Assembly (NCBI GenBank): GCA_002364755.1
Contig: DEZI01000019.1
Location: 1 to 64,000 of the forward strand
Source of the DNA: Stenotrophomonas maltophilia
Lineage (GTDB): Bacteria > Pseudomonadota > Gammaproteobacteria > Xanthomonadales > Xanthomonadaceae
DNA: 64,000 nt
Direction of reading: 5' to 3'
Numbering within the stretch: position 1 is the first letter of the stretch; each line of letters starts with the position of its first letter. The notes below the pieces were generated by a model. The model was not told the origin of the DNA. It saw only the letters and a list, made by a program, of their open reading frames with translations, and did not search any database. The position numbers were made by a program, and so were the translations under genes. Below are positions 7,658 through 16,496 of the stretch, in pieces.

Positions 7658-7686
7658 TTTATACCAGCGCCCCTACCCCCACGCAA
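7658..7686 (-). promoter_or_regulatory. Probable sigma-70 promoter of hupB
   Basis: On the minus strand, TTGCGT (7681-7686) and TATAAA (7658-7663) are separated by exactly 17 bases. Transcription would start near 7650, giving a leader of about 130 bases and reading through hupB into the tRNA genes. Confidence 0.6.
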
Positions 7687-7735
7687 GGTGGAAAGCCAGC
7701 AACGACGCGGGTTTCAGGCATTTCGACAGCGCGCG

Positions 7736-10186
7736 TCAATGCTTGACGCGCGCGTTTCCACTCGGTTTGGCCTTGCTGCGCACCGTGACGCGCTGCGCAC
7801 TCTTGCGCGCCTTCTTCGGTGCCAGCGGACGCTCCAGCGCCAGGTCCAGCACTTCCTCGATGTACTTCACCGGCACGATCTGCAGATCGCGGGTGACGTT
7901 GGCCGGGATGTCGGCCAGGTCCTTGCGGTTCTCCTCGGGGATGATGACCGTGCGGATACCGCCACGCAGGGCAGCCAGCAGCTTTTCTTTCAGGCCCCCG
8001 ATGGCGGTGACGCGACCGCGCAGGGTGATCTCACCAGTCATCGCCACGTCGGCGCGCACCGGCACCTTGCTCAGCATCGACACCAGCGAGGTGACCATCG
8101 CCGCGCCGGCACTGGGGCCATCCTTCGGCGTGGCGCCATCGGGCACGTGCACGTGCACGTCGTGCTTCTGCAGGAAGTCCGCATCGATGCCGAAACCGAC
8201 GGCGCGCGAACGCACCACCGACAACGCCGCCGATGCCGATTCCTTCATCACGTTGCCGAGCTGGCCGGTCAGGATCAGCTGGCCCTTGCCCGGCACCAGG
8301 GTCGATTCGATCTGCAGCAGGTCGCCGCCCACTTCGGTCCAGGCCAGGCCGGTGACCAAGCCGATCTCGTTGGCTTCCTCGGCGCGGCCGAAATCGAAGC
8401 GACGCACGCCCAGGTACTTGTCCAGGTTCTTGCTGGTGACGCTGACCAGGGCCTTGGACTTCTTCGCGCCCTTCTTCGCCTTCACCGGCTGCGGGCCGGC
8501 CAGTGCGATTTCCTTCACCACCTTGCGGCAGATCTTGGCGATCTCGCGTTCCAGGTTGCGTACGCCGGATTCGCGCGTGTAGTAGCGCACGATGTCCTGG
8601 ATGGCGTCGCTGCCGATTTCCAGCTCTTCCGGCTTCAGGCCGTTGGCCTTGATCTGCTTCGGCGACAGGTAACGGGTAGCGATGTTGAGCTTCTCATCCT
8701 CGGTGTAGCCGGGGATGCGGATCACTTCCATGCGGTCCAGCAGCGGGCCCGGGATGTTGAGCGAATTGGACGTCGCCACGAACATCACTTCGGACAGGTC
8801 CAGGTCCACTTCCAGGTAGTGGTCGTTGAACGCGTTGTTCTGCTCCGGGTCGAGCACTTCCAGCAGCGCCGAGGACGGATCGCCGCGGAAGTCCATCGAC
8901 ATCTTGTCGATCTCATCGAGCACGAACAGCGCGTTCCTGCTGCCGACCTTGTTGAGGTTCTGCACGATGCGGCCCGGCATCGAACCGACGTAGGTACGGC
9001 GGTGGCCACGGATCTCGGCCTCGTCGCGCACGCCGCCCAGCGACATGCGCACGAACTTGCGGTTGGTGGCCTTGGCGATGGACTGACCCAGCGAAGTCTT
9101 GCCCACGCCCGGCGGACCGACCAGGCACAGGATCGGGCCCTTCATCTGCTTCACGCGCGACTGCACTGCCAGGTATTCCAGGATGCGGTCCTTGACCTTG
9201 TCCAAGCCGTAGTGATCGGCGTCCAGGGTGTCCTGCGCGGCCTTCAGGTCCTTGCGCACCTTGGTGCGCTTCTTCCACGGCACGCCCAGCAGCCACTCGA
9301 GGTAGTTGCGCACGACCGCGGCTTCGGCCGACATCGGCGACATCTGCTTGAGCTTGTTCAGCTCGTTGCGCGCCTTGGATTCGACCGGCTTGGGCATGCC
9401 GGCCTCGGCGATCTTGCGGGCAAGCTCTTCCAGCTCGCCCGGCGCGTCGTCGAGGTCACCCAGTTCTTTCTGGATGGCCTTCATCTGTTCGTTGAGGTAG
9501 TACTCGCGCTGGCTCTTTTCCATCTGCGACTTCACGCGGCCGCGGATGCGCTTTTCCATCTGCTGCACGTCGATCTCGCCGTCGACCAGGCCGACCAGCA
9601 TCTCCAAGCGCTCGCCCACGGCCAGCGTTTCCAGCAGGCGCTGCTTGTCAGCCAGGCGCACGCTGATGTGCGCGGCGATGGTGTCGGCCAGACGTGCCGG
9701 CTCATCGATGCCGGCCAGGGTCTGCAGCAGCTCCGGCGGCAGCTTGCGGTTGGTCTTGACGTACTGCTCGAACAGCGACATCAGCGAGCGGGCGATGGCC
9801 TCGATCTCGCGCGGTTCGCGCGGGTCGGCCGCGTCGATCTCCACGGCCTGGCCGTGCAGCGAGCCATCACGCTCGTCGACGTGGGTGATCTGCACGCGCG
9901 ACAGGCCTTCGACCAGCACCTTGATGGTGCCGTCGGGCAGCTTCAGCAGTTGCAGCACCTGCGCCAGCGTACCGACTTGGTAGAGGTCGGCCGCGTGCGG
10001 GTCGTCGGTCTCGGCCGACTTCTGCGCCAGCAGCAGGATGCGCTTGTCTGCCTCCATTGCCTGTTCGAGCGCGTGCATGGACTTGTCACGGCCGACGAAC
10101 AGCGGGATGACCATGTGCGGGAACACCACTACGTCGCGCAGCGGCAGGACCGGCAGGTCGAGGGTTTCACTTGGGGAACGGGCCAT
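7736..10186 (-). CDS. lon: ATP-dependent protease Lon
   Basis: Cytoplasmic AAA+ serine protease of 816 residues that degrades misfolded and short-lived regulatory proteins. It has the N-terminal substrate-binding domain (LPVLPLRDVVVFP), a Walker A motif GPPGVGKT at about residues 357-364, and the Ser-Lys protease domain with the catalytic serine in DGPSAGAAM near residue 680. The basic C-terminus is ordinary. The ATG at 10186 follows CTGGAG; an earlier in-frame ATG at 10240 falls inside the clpX terminator region and was not used. A sigma-32-like promoter lies upstream. Confidence 0.97.
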   Translation of the reverse strand: MARSPSETLDLPVLPLRDVVVFPHMVIPLFVGRDKSMHALEQAMEADKRILLLAQKSAETDDPHAADLYQVGTLAQVLQLLKLPDGTIKVLVEGLSRVQITHVDERDGSLHGQAVEIDAADPREPREIEAIARSLMSLFEQYVKTNRKLPPELLQTLAGIDEPARLADTIAAHISVRLADKQRLLETLAVGERLEMLVGLVDGEIDVQQMEKRIRGRVKSQMEKSQREYYLNEQMKAIQKELGDLDDAPGELEELARKIAEAGMPKPVESKARNELNKLKQMSPMSAEAAVVRNYLEWLLGVPWKKRTKVRKDLKAAQDTLDADHYGLDKVKDRILEYLAVQSRVKQMKGPILCLVGPPGVGKTSLGQSIAKATNRKFVRMSLGGVRDEAEIRGHRRTYVGSMPGRIVQNLNKVGSRNALFVLDEIDKMSMDFRGDPSSALLEVLDPEQNNAFNDHYLEVDLDLSEVMFVATSNSLNIPGPLLDRMEVIRIPGYTEDEKLNIATRYLSPKQIKANGLKPEELEIGSDAIQDIVRYYTRESGVRNLEREIAKICRKVVKEIALAGPQPVKAKKGAKKSKALVSVTSKNLDKYLGVRRFDFGRAEEANEIGLVTGLAWTEVGGDLLQIESTLVPGKGQLILTGQLGNVMKESASAALSVVRSRAVGFGIDADFLQKHDVHVHVPDGATPKDGPSAGAAMVTSLVSMLSKVPVRADVAMTGEITLRGRVTAIGGLKEKLLAALRGGIRTVIIPEENRKDLADIPANVTRDLQIVPVKYIEEVLDLALERPLAPKKARKSAQRVTVRSKAKPSGNARVKH

Positions 10187-10211
10187 GGGGGCTCCAGGGA
10201 AGGGGAAAACC

Positions 10212-10238
10212 GTCTCCGGAAGGCCATCTTCCGGAGAC
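10212..10238. repeat. Hairpin in the lon leader
   Basis: GTCTCCGGA and TCCGGAGAC form a strong inverted repeat between the clpX terminator and the lon start. It would be in the 5' leader of lon transcripts started from the upstream sigma-32-like site. Confidence 0.5.
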
Positions 10239-10277
10239 AAAAAAAGCCGATGGCCCCGTTATGGGGCCATCGGCTTT
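10239..10277 (-). terminator. Rho-independent terminator of clpX
   Basis: A perfect 15-base stem (10243-10257 with 10263-10277) is followed on the minus strand by a run of T. It sits about 50 bases after the clpX stop codon and overlaps a candidate lon promoter. Confidence 0.8.
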
Positions 10278-10287
10278 CAGATGCAAG
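10259..10287 (-). promoter_or_regulatory. Candidate sigma-32 heat-shock promoter of lon
   Basis: On the minus strand CTTGCAT (10281-10287) is followed after 14 bases by CCCCATAA (10259-10266), close to the sigma-32 pattern CTTGAAA-N11-16-CCCCATNT. The -10 box lies across the loop of the clpX terminator. Confidence 0.5.
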
Positions 10288-10328
10288 GCGTTCGTTGAAA
10301 GTCCTTTCAAATCAAAAACTTGAAAGGA

Positions 10329-11618
10329 TCACTCAGCGCCTGCGGCCTTCTGTTCAGGGGCCGACGGGGTCTGGTAGATCAGGTACGGCTCGGACTTGTG
10401 CTCGATCACCGATTCATCCACGACCACCTTGCTGACGTTTTCCTGCGAGGGAAGGTCGTACATGGTGTCCAGCAGGACCGATTCGACGATGGTGCGCAGG
10501 CCACGGGCGCCGGTCTTGCGCTTGAGCGCCTTCCTGGCGATGGCCGACAGCGCGTCCGGACGGAACTCGAGCTCGACGTTCTCCATCTCGAACAGCTTCT
10601 TGAACTGCTTCGTGATGGCGTTCTTCGGCTCGGTCAGGATCTTGATCAGAGCCGGCTCGTCCAACTCCTCCAGGGTCGCCACCACCGGCAGGCGGCCGAC
10701 GAACTCGGGGATCAGGCCGAACTTGATCAGGTCCTCCGGCTCGACTTCAGCCAGCACCTTGCCCACTTCCACCTTGCGCTCGGCACTCTTCACCTTGGCG
10801 CCGAAGCCGATGCCGCCGGCGTCGTTGGAACGCTGCTGGATCACCTTGTCCAGGCCGGCAAACGCGCCGCCACAGATGAACAGGATGTTCTTGGTGTCCA
10901 CCTGCAGGAATTCCTGCTGAGGGTGCTTGCGGCCGCCCTGCGGCGGAACGCTGGCCACGGTGCCTTCGATCAGCTTCAGCAGGGCCTGCTGGACGCCTTC
11001 GCCGGACACATCGCGGGTGATCGACGGGTTCTCGCTCTTGCGCGAGATCTTGTCGATTTCATCGATGTAGACGATGCCCTGCTGTGCCTTCTCGACGTCG
11101 TAGTCGCACTTCTGCAGCAGCTTCTGGATGATGTTCTCCACGTCCTCGCCCACGTAACCGGCTTCGGTCAGCGTGGTGGCGTCGGCCATGGTGAACGGCA
11201 CATTGAGCAGGCGGGCCAGGGTTTCGGCCAGCAGCGTCTTGCCCGAACCGGTCGGGCCGACCAGCAGGATGTTCGACTTGGCCAGTTCGACCTCATCGTT
11301 CTTCTGCCGGCTCTCGATGCGCTTGTAGTGGTTGTAGACGGCCACGGCCAGGGTGCGCTTGGCCCGGTTCTGGCCAATCACGTACTGGTCGAGCACCTCG
11401 AGGATCTCGCGCGGCTTGGGCAGCGAACTGCGCGCCGACTGCGCCTTTTCCTCGAGTTCTTCACGGATGATGTCGTTGCACAGCTCCACGCATTCATCGC
11501 AGATGAACACGCTCGGACCCGCAATAAGCTTGCGCACTTCATGCTGGCTCTTTCCGCAGAAAGAGCAGTAGAGGATCTTGCCGGTGTCCGTGGAACGACC
11601 TTGGCGGTCTTCGCTCAT
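10329..11618 (-). CDS. clpX: ClpXP protease ATP-binding subunit ClpX
   Basis: AAA+ unfoldase of 429 residues that recognises tagged substrates and feeds them into ClpP. The N-terminal C4 zinc finger is visible (CSFCGK and CDECVELC, about residues 18-48), as are Walker A GPTGSGKT near residue 120, Walker B VYIDEIDKI and the arginine-rich C-terminal domain. It lies 127 bases after clpP on the same strand, separated by an inverted repeat, so it may have its own promoter as well as read-through. No strong ribosome-binding site is seen before the ATG. Confidence 0.97.
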   Translation of the reverse strand: MSEDRQGRSTDTGKILYCSFCGKSQHEVRKLIAGPSVFICDECVELCNDIIREELEEKAQSARSSLPKPREILEVLDQYVIGQNRAKRTLAVAVYNHYKRIESRQKNDEVELAKSNILLVGPTGSGKTLLAETLARLLNVPFTMADATTLTEAGYVGEDVENIIQKLLQKCDYDVEKAQQGIVYIDEIDKISRKSENPSITRDVSGEGVQQALLKLIEGTVASVPPQGGRKHPQQEFLQVDTKNILFICGGAFAGLDKVIQQRSNDAGGIGFGAKVKSAERKVEVGKVLAEVEPEDLIKFGLIPEFVGRLPVVATLEELDEPALIKILTEPKNAITKQFKKLFEMENVELEFRPDALSAIARKALKRKTGARGLRTIVESVLLDTMYDLPSQENVSKVVVDESVIEHKSEPYLIYQTPSAPEQKAAGAE

Positions 11619-11706
11619 GCTTCGCTTACCCAGTTACCCCACCCGCTGAACGGGGGTTCGATTCGAGAATAGCACAGGGCCGGAGGGACGACAGTCCCGG
11701 TCCGAC

Positions 11707-11741
11707 CCTGCAGGAACGGGGCCTCCCTGGCCCCGTGCAGG
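11707..11741 (-). terminator. Hairpin after clpP
   Basis: CCTGCA/TGCAGG outside and CGGGGCC/GGCCCCG inside form a strong two-part stem immediately after clpP. There is no clear T-run, so it may be an attenuator or a 3'-end stabiliser. Confidence 0.5.
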
Positions 11742-11745
11742 CCGA

Positions 11746-12372
11746 TCAACCGGCCTGGATCGACTCTTCCGGACGACGCTCCAGCACCTGGTCGACCAGG
11801 CCATAGGCCACCGAGTCGACCGCGCTCTTGAAGTTGTCGCGCTCGGTGTCGCGGGCGATCGTTTCCAGCGACTGGCCGGTGTGCTTGGCCAGCACTTCGT
11901 TCAGGCGCGAACGCAGGGTCAGGATTTCACGGGCATGGATGTCGATGTCCGTGGCCTGGCCCTGGAAGCCGCCCAGCGGCTGGTGGATCATCACGCGCGA
12001 GTTCGGCAGCGCATAACGCTTGCCGGCAGCGCCCGAGGCCAGCAGCAGGGCGCCCATCGAGGCGGCCTGGCCGACGCAGATGGTGCTCACGTCCGGCTTG
12101 ATGTACTGCATGGTGTCGTAGATCGCCATGCCGGCGGTGACCACGCCACCCGGCGAGTTGATGTAGATGCTGATGTCCTTTTCCGGGTTTTCCGCTTCCA
12201 GGAACAGCAGCTGCGCCACCACCACGTTGGCCATGTGATCGTCGATCGGGCCCACGAGGAAGATCAGGCGCTCCTTCAACAGGCGCGAATAGATGTCGTA
12301 GGCACGCTCGCCGCGGCTGGTCTGCTCGACCACCATGGGAACCATGTTCAGGGCTTTGGTCCGGTTGTCCAT
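11746..12372 (-). CDS. clpP: ATP-dependent Clp protease proteolytic subunit ClpP
   Basis: Tetradecameric serine peptidase of 208 residues, the family length. The catalytic serine is in GQAASMGA (about residue 110), histidine in MIHQPLGG (about 135) and aspartate in the following helix region. A short N-terminal extension (MDNRTKALNM) resembles the propeptide removed in other ClpPs. It lies between tig and clpX in the conserved tig-clpP-clpX-lon order. Confidence 0.97.
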   Translation of the reverse strand: MDNRTKALNMVPMVVEQTSRGERAYDIYSRLLKERLIFLVGPIDDHMANVVVAQLLFLEAENPEKDISIYINSPGGVVTAGMAIYDTMQYIKPDVSTICVGQAASMGALLLASGAAGKRYALPNSRVMIHQPLGGFQGQATDIDIHAREILTLRSRLNEVLAKHTGQSLETIARDTERDNFKSAVDSVAYGLVDQVLERRPEESIQAG

Positions 12373-12403
12373 TTCGTGAGGTACCTGTCTTGGGGGGAAA
12401 CAC

Positions 12404-12427
12404 CCCCGCGCCGGTGCAGGCGCGGGG
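12404..12427 (-). terminator. Hairpin after tig
   Basis: CCCCGCGCC and GGCGCGGGG pair around a 6-base loop between tig and clpP. No T-run is present, so termination is likely partial. Confidence 0.5.
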
Positions 12428-12448
12428 TATGGGGAGATCCGCCCCGTA

Positions 12449-13744
12449 TTACTGGCGGATCGCGTCCTGGAACGACAGCTTTTCTTCGGTGTGCTGGGCG
12501 CGCTCGGCGATCCAGTCGATCACCTGCTCTTCCATCACACGGTTCTGCAGACCAGACATCAGCTGGGGGTCGTTGCGGTACATCTCAATGACCTGCTCCG
12601 GCTCTTCGTAGGTCGAAGCGATCAGACGCATCGTTTCATTCAGGCGCTTGGCTTCCAGGCGCAGGTCGTTGGTGCGGGCGACTTCGCCCACCACCAGGCC
12701 GACCAGCACGCGCTTGGCGGCCGCTTCCTTGAAGCCTTCGTGGGCATCGGCCGGGATCTCACCGACGTTCTGGCCGTTGCGGCGGGCCTGCTCGACCTGC
12801 TGGCCCAGCATGGCGCGGGCTTCGTTCTCGACCAGGCGCGGCGGCATTTCCACCGACGAATAGGCGGCGATCAGCTGCTCGCCCACTTCGCGGCGCAGGC
12901 GGTTCATCAGGGCGCCCTTCAGCTCGCGCTCCAGGTTGGCGCGGATGTCGCTGCGGAACTGCTCGACGTCGCCGCCCTTCACGCCGAAGCTCTTGATGAA
13001 GGCTTCATCGACGGCCGGCACGACCGGCTCGGACAGCTCGACGACCTTGACGGTGACCTGCACGGTCTTGCCAGCCAGCACCGGCACGCGCCAGTCAGCC
13101 GGGAACTCGACGTCCAGGGTCTTTTCTTCACCCTTGGCCAGGCCGACCAGGCCCTTTTCGATGGTTTCGAACATCATGCCCTGGCCGAGCACGATCGAAC
13201 CCTTCTCGGTGCCTTCGGCCGGCAGGCGCTCTTCGCCGGCCTGCGACCAGGTTTCCAGCGCGACCAGGTCACCGTCCTGCGCGCCACGGGTGACCGGGGC
13301 CCAGGTACGACGCTGGTTCTGCAGGTTCTCGATCATCTGGTCGATGTCGGCGTCGGTGATTTCAGCGGTGTGGCGCACCACGGTCAGCTTGCTGACGTCG
13401 ATGTCGCCGAAGTCCGGCACCACTTCCACGGTGGCGACGAAGGAGAATTCACCCTCTTCGCCCTTGTCGATGCGCGGGCTGCCGACGATGCGCAGGTCGT
13501 GCTCACGCACGGCGGCATCGAAGGTTTCGCGCAGCAGGCCGTCCAGCGCCTCGCCACGGACCTGCGCGCCGAAGCGCTGCTCGATCACCTTGGCCGGCAC
13601 CTTGCCCGGGCGGAAGCCCTTGATGCGGGTGGTACGGGCGATTTCGCCCAGGCGGCCGTTGATGTGGCTCTGCAGACGGTCTTCCGGCAGCGAGAAGCTC
13701 AGGCGGCGTTCCAGGTTGCCGATGGTTTCGATCGAAGCTTGCAT
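12449..13744 (-). CDS. tig: Trigger factor
   Basis: Ribosome-bound chaperone and peptidyl-prolyl isomerase of 431 residues. The N-terminal domain carries the ribosome-docking signature (GFRPGKVP, about residues 45-52), followed by an FKBP-like isomerase domain at about 150-240 and an alpha-helical C-terminal chaperone domain. The ATG at 13744 has AGGAGT upstream. The open frame continues upstream into the tRNA-Leu gene, which is coincidental. First gene of the tig-clpP-clpX-lon block. Confidence 0.96.
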   Translation of the reverse strand: MQASIETIGNLERRLSFSLPEDRLQSHINGRLGEIARTTRIKGFRPGKVPAKVIEQRFGAQVRGEALDGLLRETFDAAVREHDLRIVGSPRIDKGEEGEFSFVATVEVVPDFGDIDVSKLTVVRHTAEITDADIDQMIENLQNQRRTWAPVTRGAQDGDLVALETWSQAGEERLPAEGTEKGSIVLGQGMMFETIEKGLVGLAKGEEKTLDVEFPADWRVPVLAGKTVQVTVKVVELSEPVVPAVDEAFIKSFGVKGGDVEQFRSDIRANLERELKGALMNRLRREVGEQLIAAYSSVEMPPRLVENEARAMLGQQVEQARRNGQNVGEIPADAHEGFKEAAAKRVLVGLVVGEVARTNDLRLEAKRLNETMRLIASTYEEPEQVIEMYRNDPQLMSGLQNRVMEEQVIDWIAERAQHTEEKLSFQDAIRQ

Positions 13745-13933
13745 GTTGACTCCTGCCACCGGTGGCCCACGCCCCCGGCTCGATGATTGGGATGAAACGG
13801 TTGTAAGGACACGACGTCTGGGACGCGCCTGCTTGCCGCAGCCCTTTAGTTTCGCCCAATTCGGCCTGCACTGCCAGCGCGTGGCGGTCAAGGGTCCGTC
13901 GGCGGCCCGATCAGGGCGGAGACAGGCCGGCAC

Positions 13934-14018
<85 letters not shown>

Positions 14019-14230
14019 GTGGCCGGCACAGGGGTTCATTGTCGCAGGCGGGGCTGGAAAGCGAAAGGCGTGACAAAGCTGAATTCGCGAGTTCTACGCA
14101 CTGAGCAGTCGCGATCAGCGCTGATGCATTGGCCTGTCCAAGGTTGACGCCGCCCGGCGCGAGGCTGGCGAGCGGGACACGTGCGCGGCCACGAAACCCC
14201 GCGGGCGCCTGCAGCCGTTGCACACGGCAC

Positions 14231-14260
14231 GGGTCCGGATGGCCCAGGCCATCCGGACCC
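14231..14260 (-). terminator. Strong hairpin after the small lipoprotein gene
   Basis: A 14-base perfect stem (14231-14244 with 14247-14260) with a 2-base centre lies just after the lipoprotein stop codon. There is no T-run. The remaining bases from 14019 to 14230 show no gene. Confidence 0.6.
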
Positions 14261-14267
14261 GGCACGC

Positions 14268-14588
14268 TTATTGAGCTGGCTGGGCTGGCTGCGCAGGTTC
14301 GGTCGGCCCTGCCTCAGCACTACCGCTTCGGCGCACTTCGATCCCCTCCCCATCCGCGGAACGGCGGATCTCCACGTCCGGCGCTGCGGGATCGACGGCT
14401 GTTACACCGGTTTCGCCCGTGTGCATCGCAGGTTCGGCAACCTGCGCAGGCGCAGCGTCCGTACCGGCAGGCCTTTCCACCGTGCGCGCAGGATCATTCT
14501 GCGCAGACGGGTCTTTCTGGCAGGCCGACAGTGCCATCACCAGCAGGCCGGCACCTGCCAGCGTCGCAACTCTGTTCATTCGCAACAT
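14268..14588 (-). CDS. Small putative lipoprotein
   Basis: Protein of 106 residues with an N-terminal hydrophobic signal and a lipobox (LSAC, Cys at about residue 23). The mature part is acidic and rich in Ala, Pro and Glu and ends in PAQ repeats (EPAQPAQPAQ). No enzymatic motif is visible. It is probably anchored to the inner face of the outer membrane or to the inner membrane. The ATG at 14588 or the in-frame ATG three codons later could be the start. Function unknown. Confidence 0.72.
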   Translation of the reverse strand: MLRMNRVATLAGAGLLVMALSACQKDPSAQNDPARTVERPAGTDAAPAQVAEPAMHTGETGVTAVDPAAPDVEIRRSADGEGIEVRRSGSAEAGPTEPAQPAQPAQ

Positions 14589-14720
14589 CTACAGTTCTCT
14601 CAAGAATGCGCTCTGCGCGGAACATCCATTGAGAGTGATGAGCGGGGTGACCGGTGAGATGCAGCGCACAGCATTGAAAACACTGATGACGCATGTAACC
14701 CAGTTTTAAGCATCGCTTCA

Positions 14721-14743
14721 GTAGATCCACGCCATGCGTGGAT
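14721..14743 (+). repeat. GTAG palindrome (GATCCACGCCATGCGTGGAT type)
   Basis: A single GTAG-headed palindrome in the gap between the small lipoprotein gene and tRNA-Lys. The same variant recurs at 43157-43283 and 49690-49759. Confidence 0.8.
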
Positions 14744-14777
14744 TTGCCGCCGCAGCGGAATGCCTGATCGCAGGCAA

Positions 14778-14809
14778 GAAAAAAGCCACTTGGCGGACCA
14801 AGTGGCTTT
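14778..14809 (-). terminator. Terminator of the first tRNA-Lys
   Basis: A 12-base stem (14782-14793 with 14798-14809) has a T-run on the minus strand, directly after the tRNA. Confidence 0.75.
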
Positions 14810-14813
14810 CGTC

Positions 14814-14889
14814 TGGTGGGCTGTCAAGGATTCGAACCTTGGACCTATTGATTAAGAGTCAACTGCTCTACCAACTGAGCTAACAGCCC
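14814..14889 (-). tRNA. tRNA-Lys (CTT)
   Basis: A 76-base cloverleaf with acceptor GGGCTGT/ACAGCCC, CTT anticodon in a CTCTTAA loop and encoded CCA. The tRNA reads as identical to the copy at 15028-15103. Confidence 0.95.
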
Positions 14890-14991
14890 GAAATCGGGGC
14901 GCGAATTATGACCCCATCCGCCTGGGGGATGCAAGCACTTCGTTCAACATCGTTGACGTCCGCACTGCTCCGGGTACCGCACCAGCTGAAG

Positions 14992-15021
14992 AAAAAAGCC
15001 ACCTGGCATACCAGGTGGCTT
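14992..15021 (-). terminator. Terminator of the second tRNA-Lys
   Basis: AAGCCACCTGG pairs with CCAGGTGGCTT and is followed on the minus strand by a T-run. It parallels the terminator after the other tRNA-Lys, with a different stem sequence. Confidence 0.75.
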
Positions 15022-15027
15022 CTGTCT

Positions 15028-15103
15028 TGGTGGGCTGTCAAGGATTCGAACCTTGGACCTATTGATTAAGAGTCAACTGCTCTACCAACTGAGCTAACAG
15101 CCC
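15028..15103 (-). tRNA. tRNA-Lys (CTT), second copy
   Basis: Same 76-base sequence as the copy at 14814, with CTT anticodon and encoded CCA. Each copy has its own terminator, pointing to a tandem duplication of the unit. Confidence 0.95.
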
Positions 15104-15182
15104 GTGAAACTCAGACGCACATTGTAGCGTGCATTCTGTTTATTGCAATACCGTGCCGGCGTTGCCGATGCGGTTGAAACAG

Positions 15183-15259
15183 TGGGGTGGCTGAGGGGAT
15201 TCGAACCCCCGACCACCGGAATCACAATCCGGTACTCTAACCAACTGAGCTACAGCCAC
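15183..15259 (-). tRNA. tRNA-His (GTG)
   Basis: A 77-base cloverleaf with acceptor GTGGCTG/CAGCCAC, GTG anticodon in a TTGTGAT loop and encoded CCA. Position 15260 can supply the extra 5' G typical of tRNA-His. The 186 bases to the next gene show nothing recognisable. Confidence 0.95.
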
Positions 15260-15446
15260 CACTGAAACGTTTGCTTCACCGCCGATGTTGCCGGCGCTGG
15301 AGCCTGATGCTTTGCCTTCAGTGGGCGGAAGCAGAAGTTCCGTCCCCCGAAGCGAGTCCGGCATTCTCCGGGAGTCGCGCGGGAATTGCAAGTACTTCTT
15401 CACATTGATGTGCAGGGGCCTGCCAGGGTCCGACAGCGCCCACCAC

Positions 15447-16175
15447 TCAGGGATCGCTGGCCGAGATGACCCGGGTCGTTTCGCCTGCTTCGTCCAGGAA
15501 CGCCAGCGTTGCCTCGCCCTTCGGCGTGACCTGCAACTGCAGGCGCGGATTGCCCTTGGCGTCCAGCAACTGCAGCATCGCGTTGCGCGCATCGGACTTG
15601 CCGAGGAACACGCGACGGGTGATCGCCTCTTCGCCCGCCTTGGCCAGGCGCTCATCGTCGGCCGAGAAGATCGGCCGCTTCAGGCCATCGGCCACGTCAT
15701 TGAACATCAAGCCTGCGATATTGCCATCGGGGCCATCCAGACCCAGCAACTGCAGCTGCTGGTCCTGCTGGTACCGATCAAAGGTGAGGCTCATCCCGCT
15801 GTCCGGACGCCCATCCTTGCCCAGTGCACCGTTGAAGATCAGGCCACCGTTCTCGGTGCCCTCGTCATTCAGGAACAGCATGCCGGCCATGGGCCGCTTG
15901 TGTGCGGTGATCTCCTCGCCCTTCATGAAGCCACCCGGGAAACGCGTGCGATTGGACACAACCAGGCGCAGGGTGCCGTCGGGCTCGCGGATGTTGATGC
16001 GCTGCGCGTTGATGACCTCGAACGATGCATCGCGATGGGCACTGGCGCCCATCAACAGACCGGCCAGCGCCAGCAGGGTGACACCGCCGCAGTACAGCGA
16101 AAGCCGCCGCTGGCTGGCGCGCAGGCGCTGTATTTCCGCAACGAGGTCCTTGTGCTGGACTGCCTGCTCCGTCAT
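15447..16175 (-). CDS. Conserved membrane-anchored protein of unknown function
   Basis: Protein of 242 residues. A short charged, probably helical N-terminus (about residues 1-30) is followed by one membrane segment (about 31-48) and a domain likely outside the cytoplasm. That domain holds repeated short beta units such as NIREPDGTLRLVVSN, FLNDEGTENGGLIFNG and LLDAKGNPRLQLQVTPKG. The ATG at 16175 follows AAAGGAG. It sits between tRNA genes on the same strand. No catalytic motif or known family was recognised. Confidence 0.75.
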   Translation of the reverse strand: MTEQAVQHKDLVAEIQRLRASQRRLSLYCGGVTLLALAGLLMGASAHRDASFEVINAQRINIREPDGTLRLVVSNRTRFPGGFMKGEEITAHKRPMAGMLFLNDEGTENGGLIFNGALGKDGRPDSGMSLTFDRYQQDQQLQLLGLDGPDGNIAGLMFNDVADGLKRPIFSADDERLAKAGEEAITRRVFLGKSDARNAMLQLLDAKGNPRLQLQVTPKGEATLAFLDEAGETTRVISASDP

Positions 16176-16305
16176 GCGTCTCACTCCTTTGATGGGGCAG
16201 GAAAAGCGGACAACGCGCTGCCCCGGACGACCTTGTCCGAGCAATGACTGTAATGGGTGGAGACGAAGGGGCCATGCGCCGGAAGTCAGGGAGCTTTCCC
16301 TGCAA

Positions 16306-16382
16306 TGGCGCGCCCGACAGGAATCGAACCTGTAACCGCCGGCTTAGAAGGCCGGTGCTCTATCCAGTTGAGCTACGGGCGC
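16306..16382 (-). tRNA. tRNA-Arg (TCT)
   Basis: A 77-base cloverleaf with acceptor GCGCCCG/CGGGCGC, TCT anticodon in a CTTCTAA loop and encoded CCA. Confidence 0.95.
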
Positions 16383-16419
16383 CCGAACCGGAACGGCGTC
16401 CAATCCGACGTAGTGGGAT

Positions 16420-16496
16420 TGGTCGGGGTAGAGGGATTCGAACCCCCGACATCCTGCTCCCAAAGCAGGCGCGCTACCAGACTGCGCTATACCCCG
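16420..16496 (-). tRNA. tRNA-Pro (TGG)
   Basis: A 77-base cloverleaf with acceptor CGGGGTA/TACCCCG, TGG anticodon in a TTTGGGA loop and encoded CCA. It lies 37 bases upstream of tRNA-Arg and is likely co-transcribed. Confidence 0.95.

Noticed and set aside
10187..10240. Longer Lon starting at 10240
   Set aside because: The extra codons lie in a terminator/hairpin region, and the downstream ATG has a better binding site and fits the family start.
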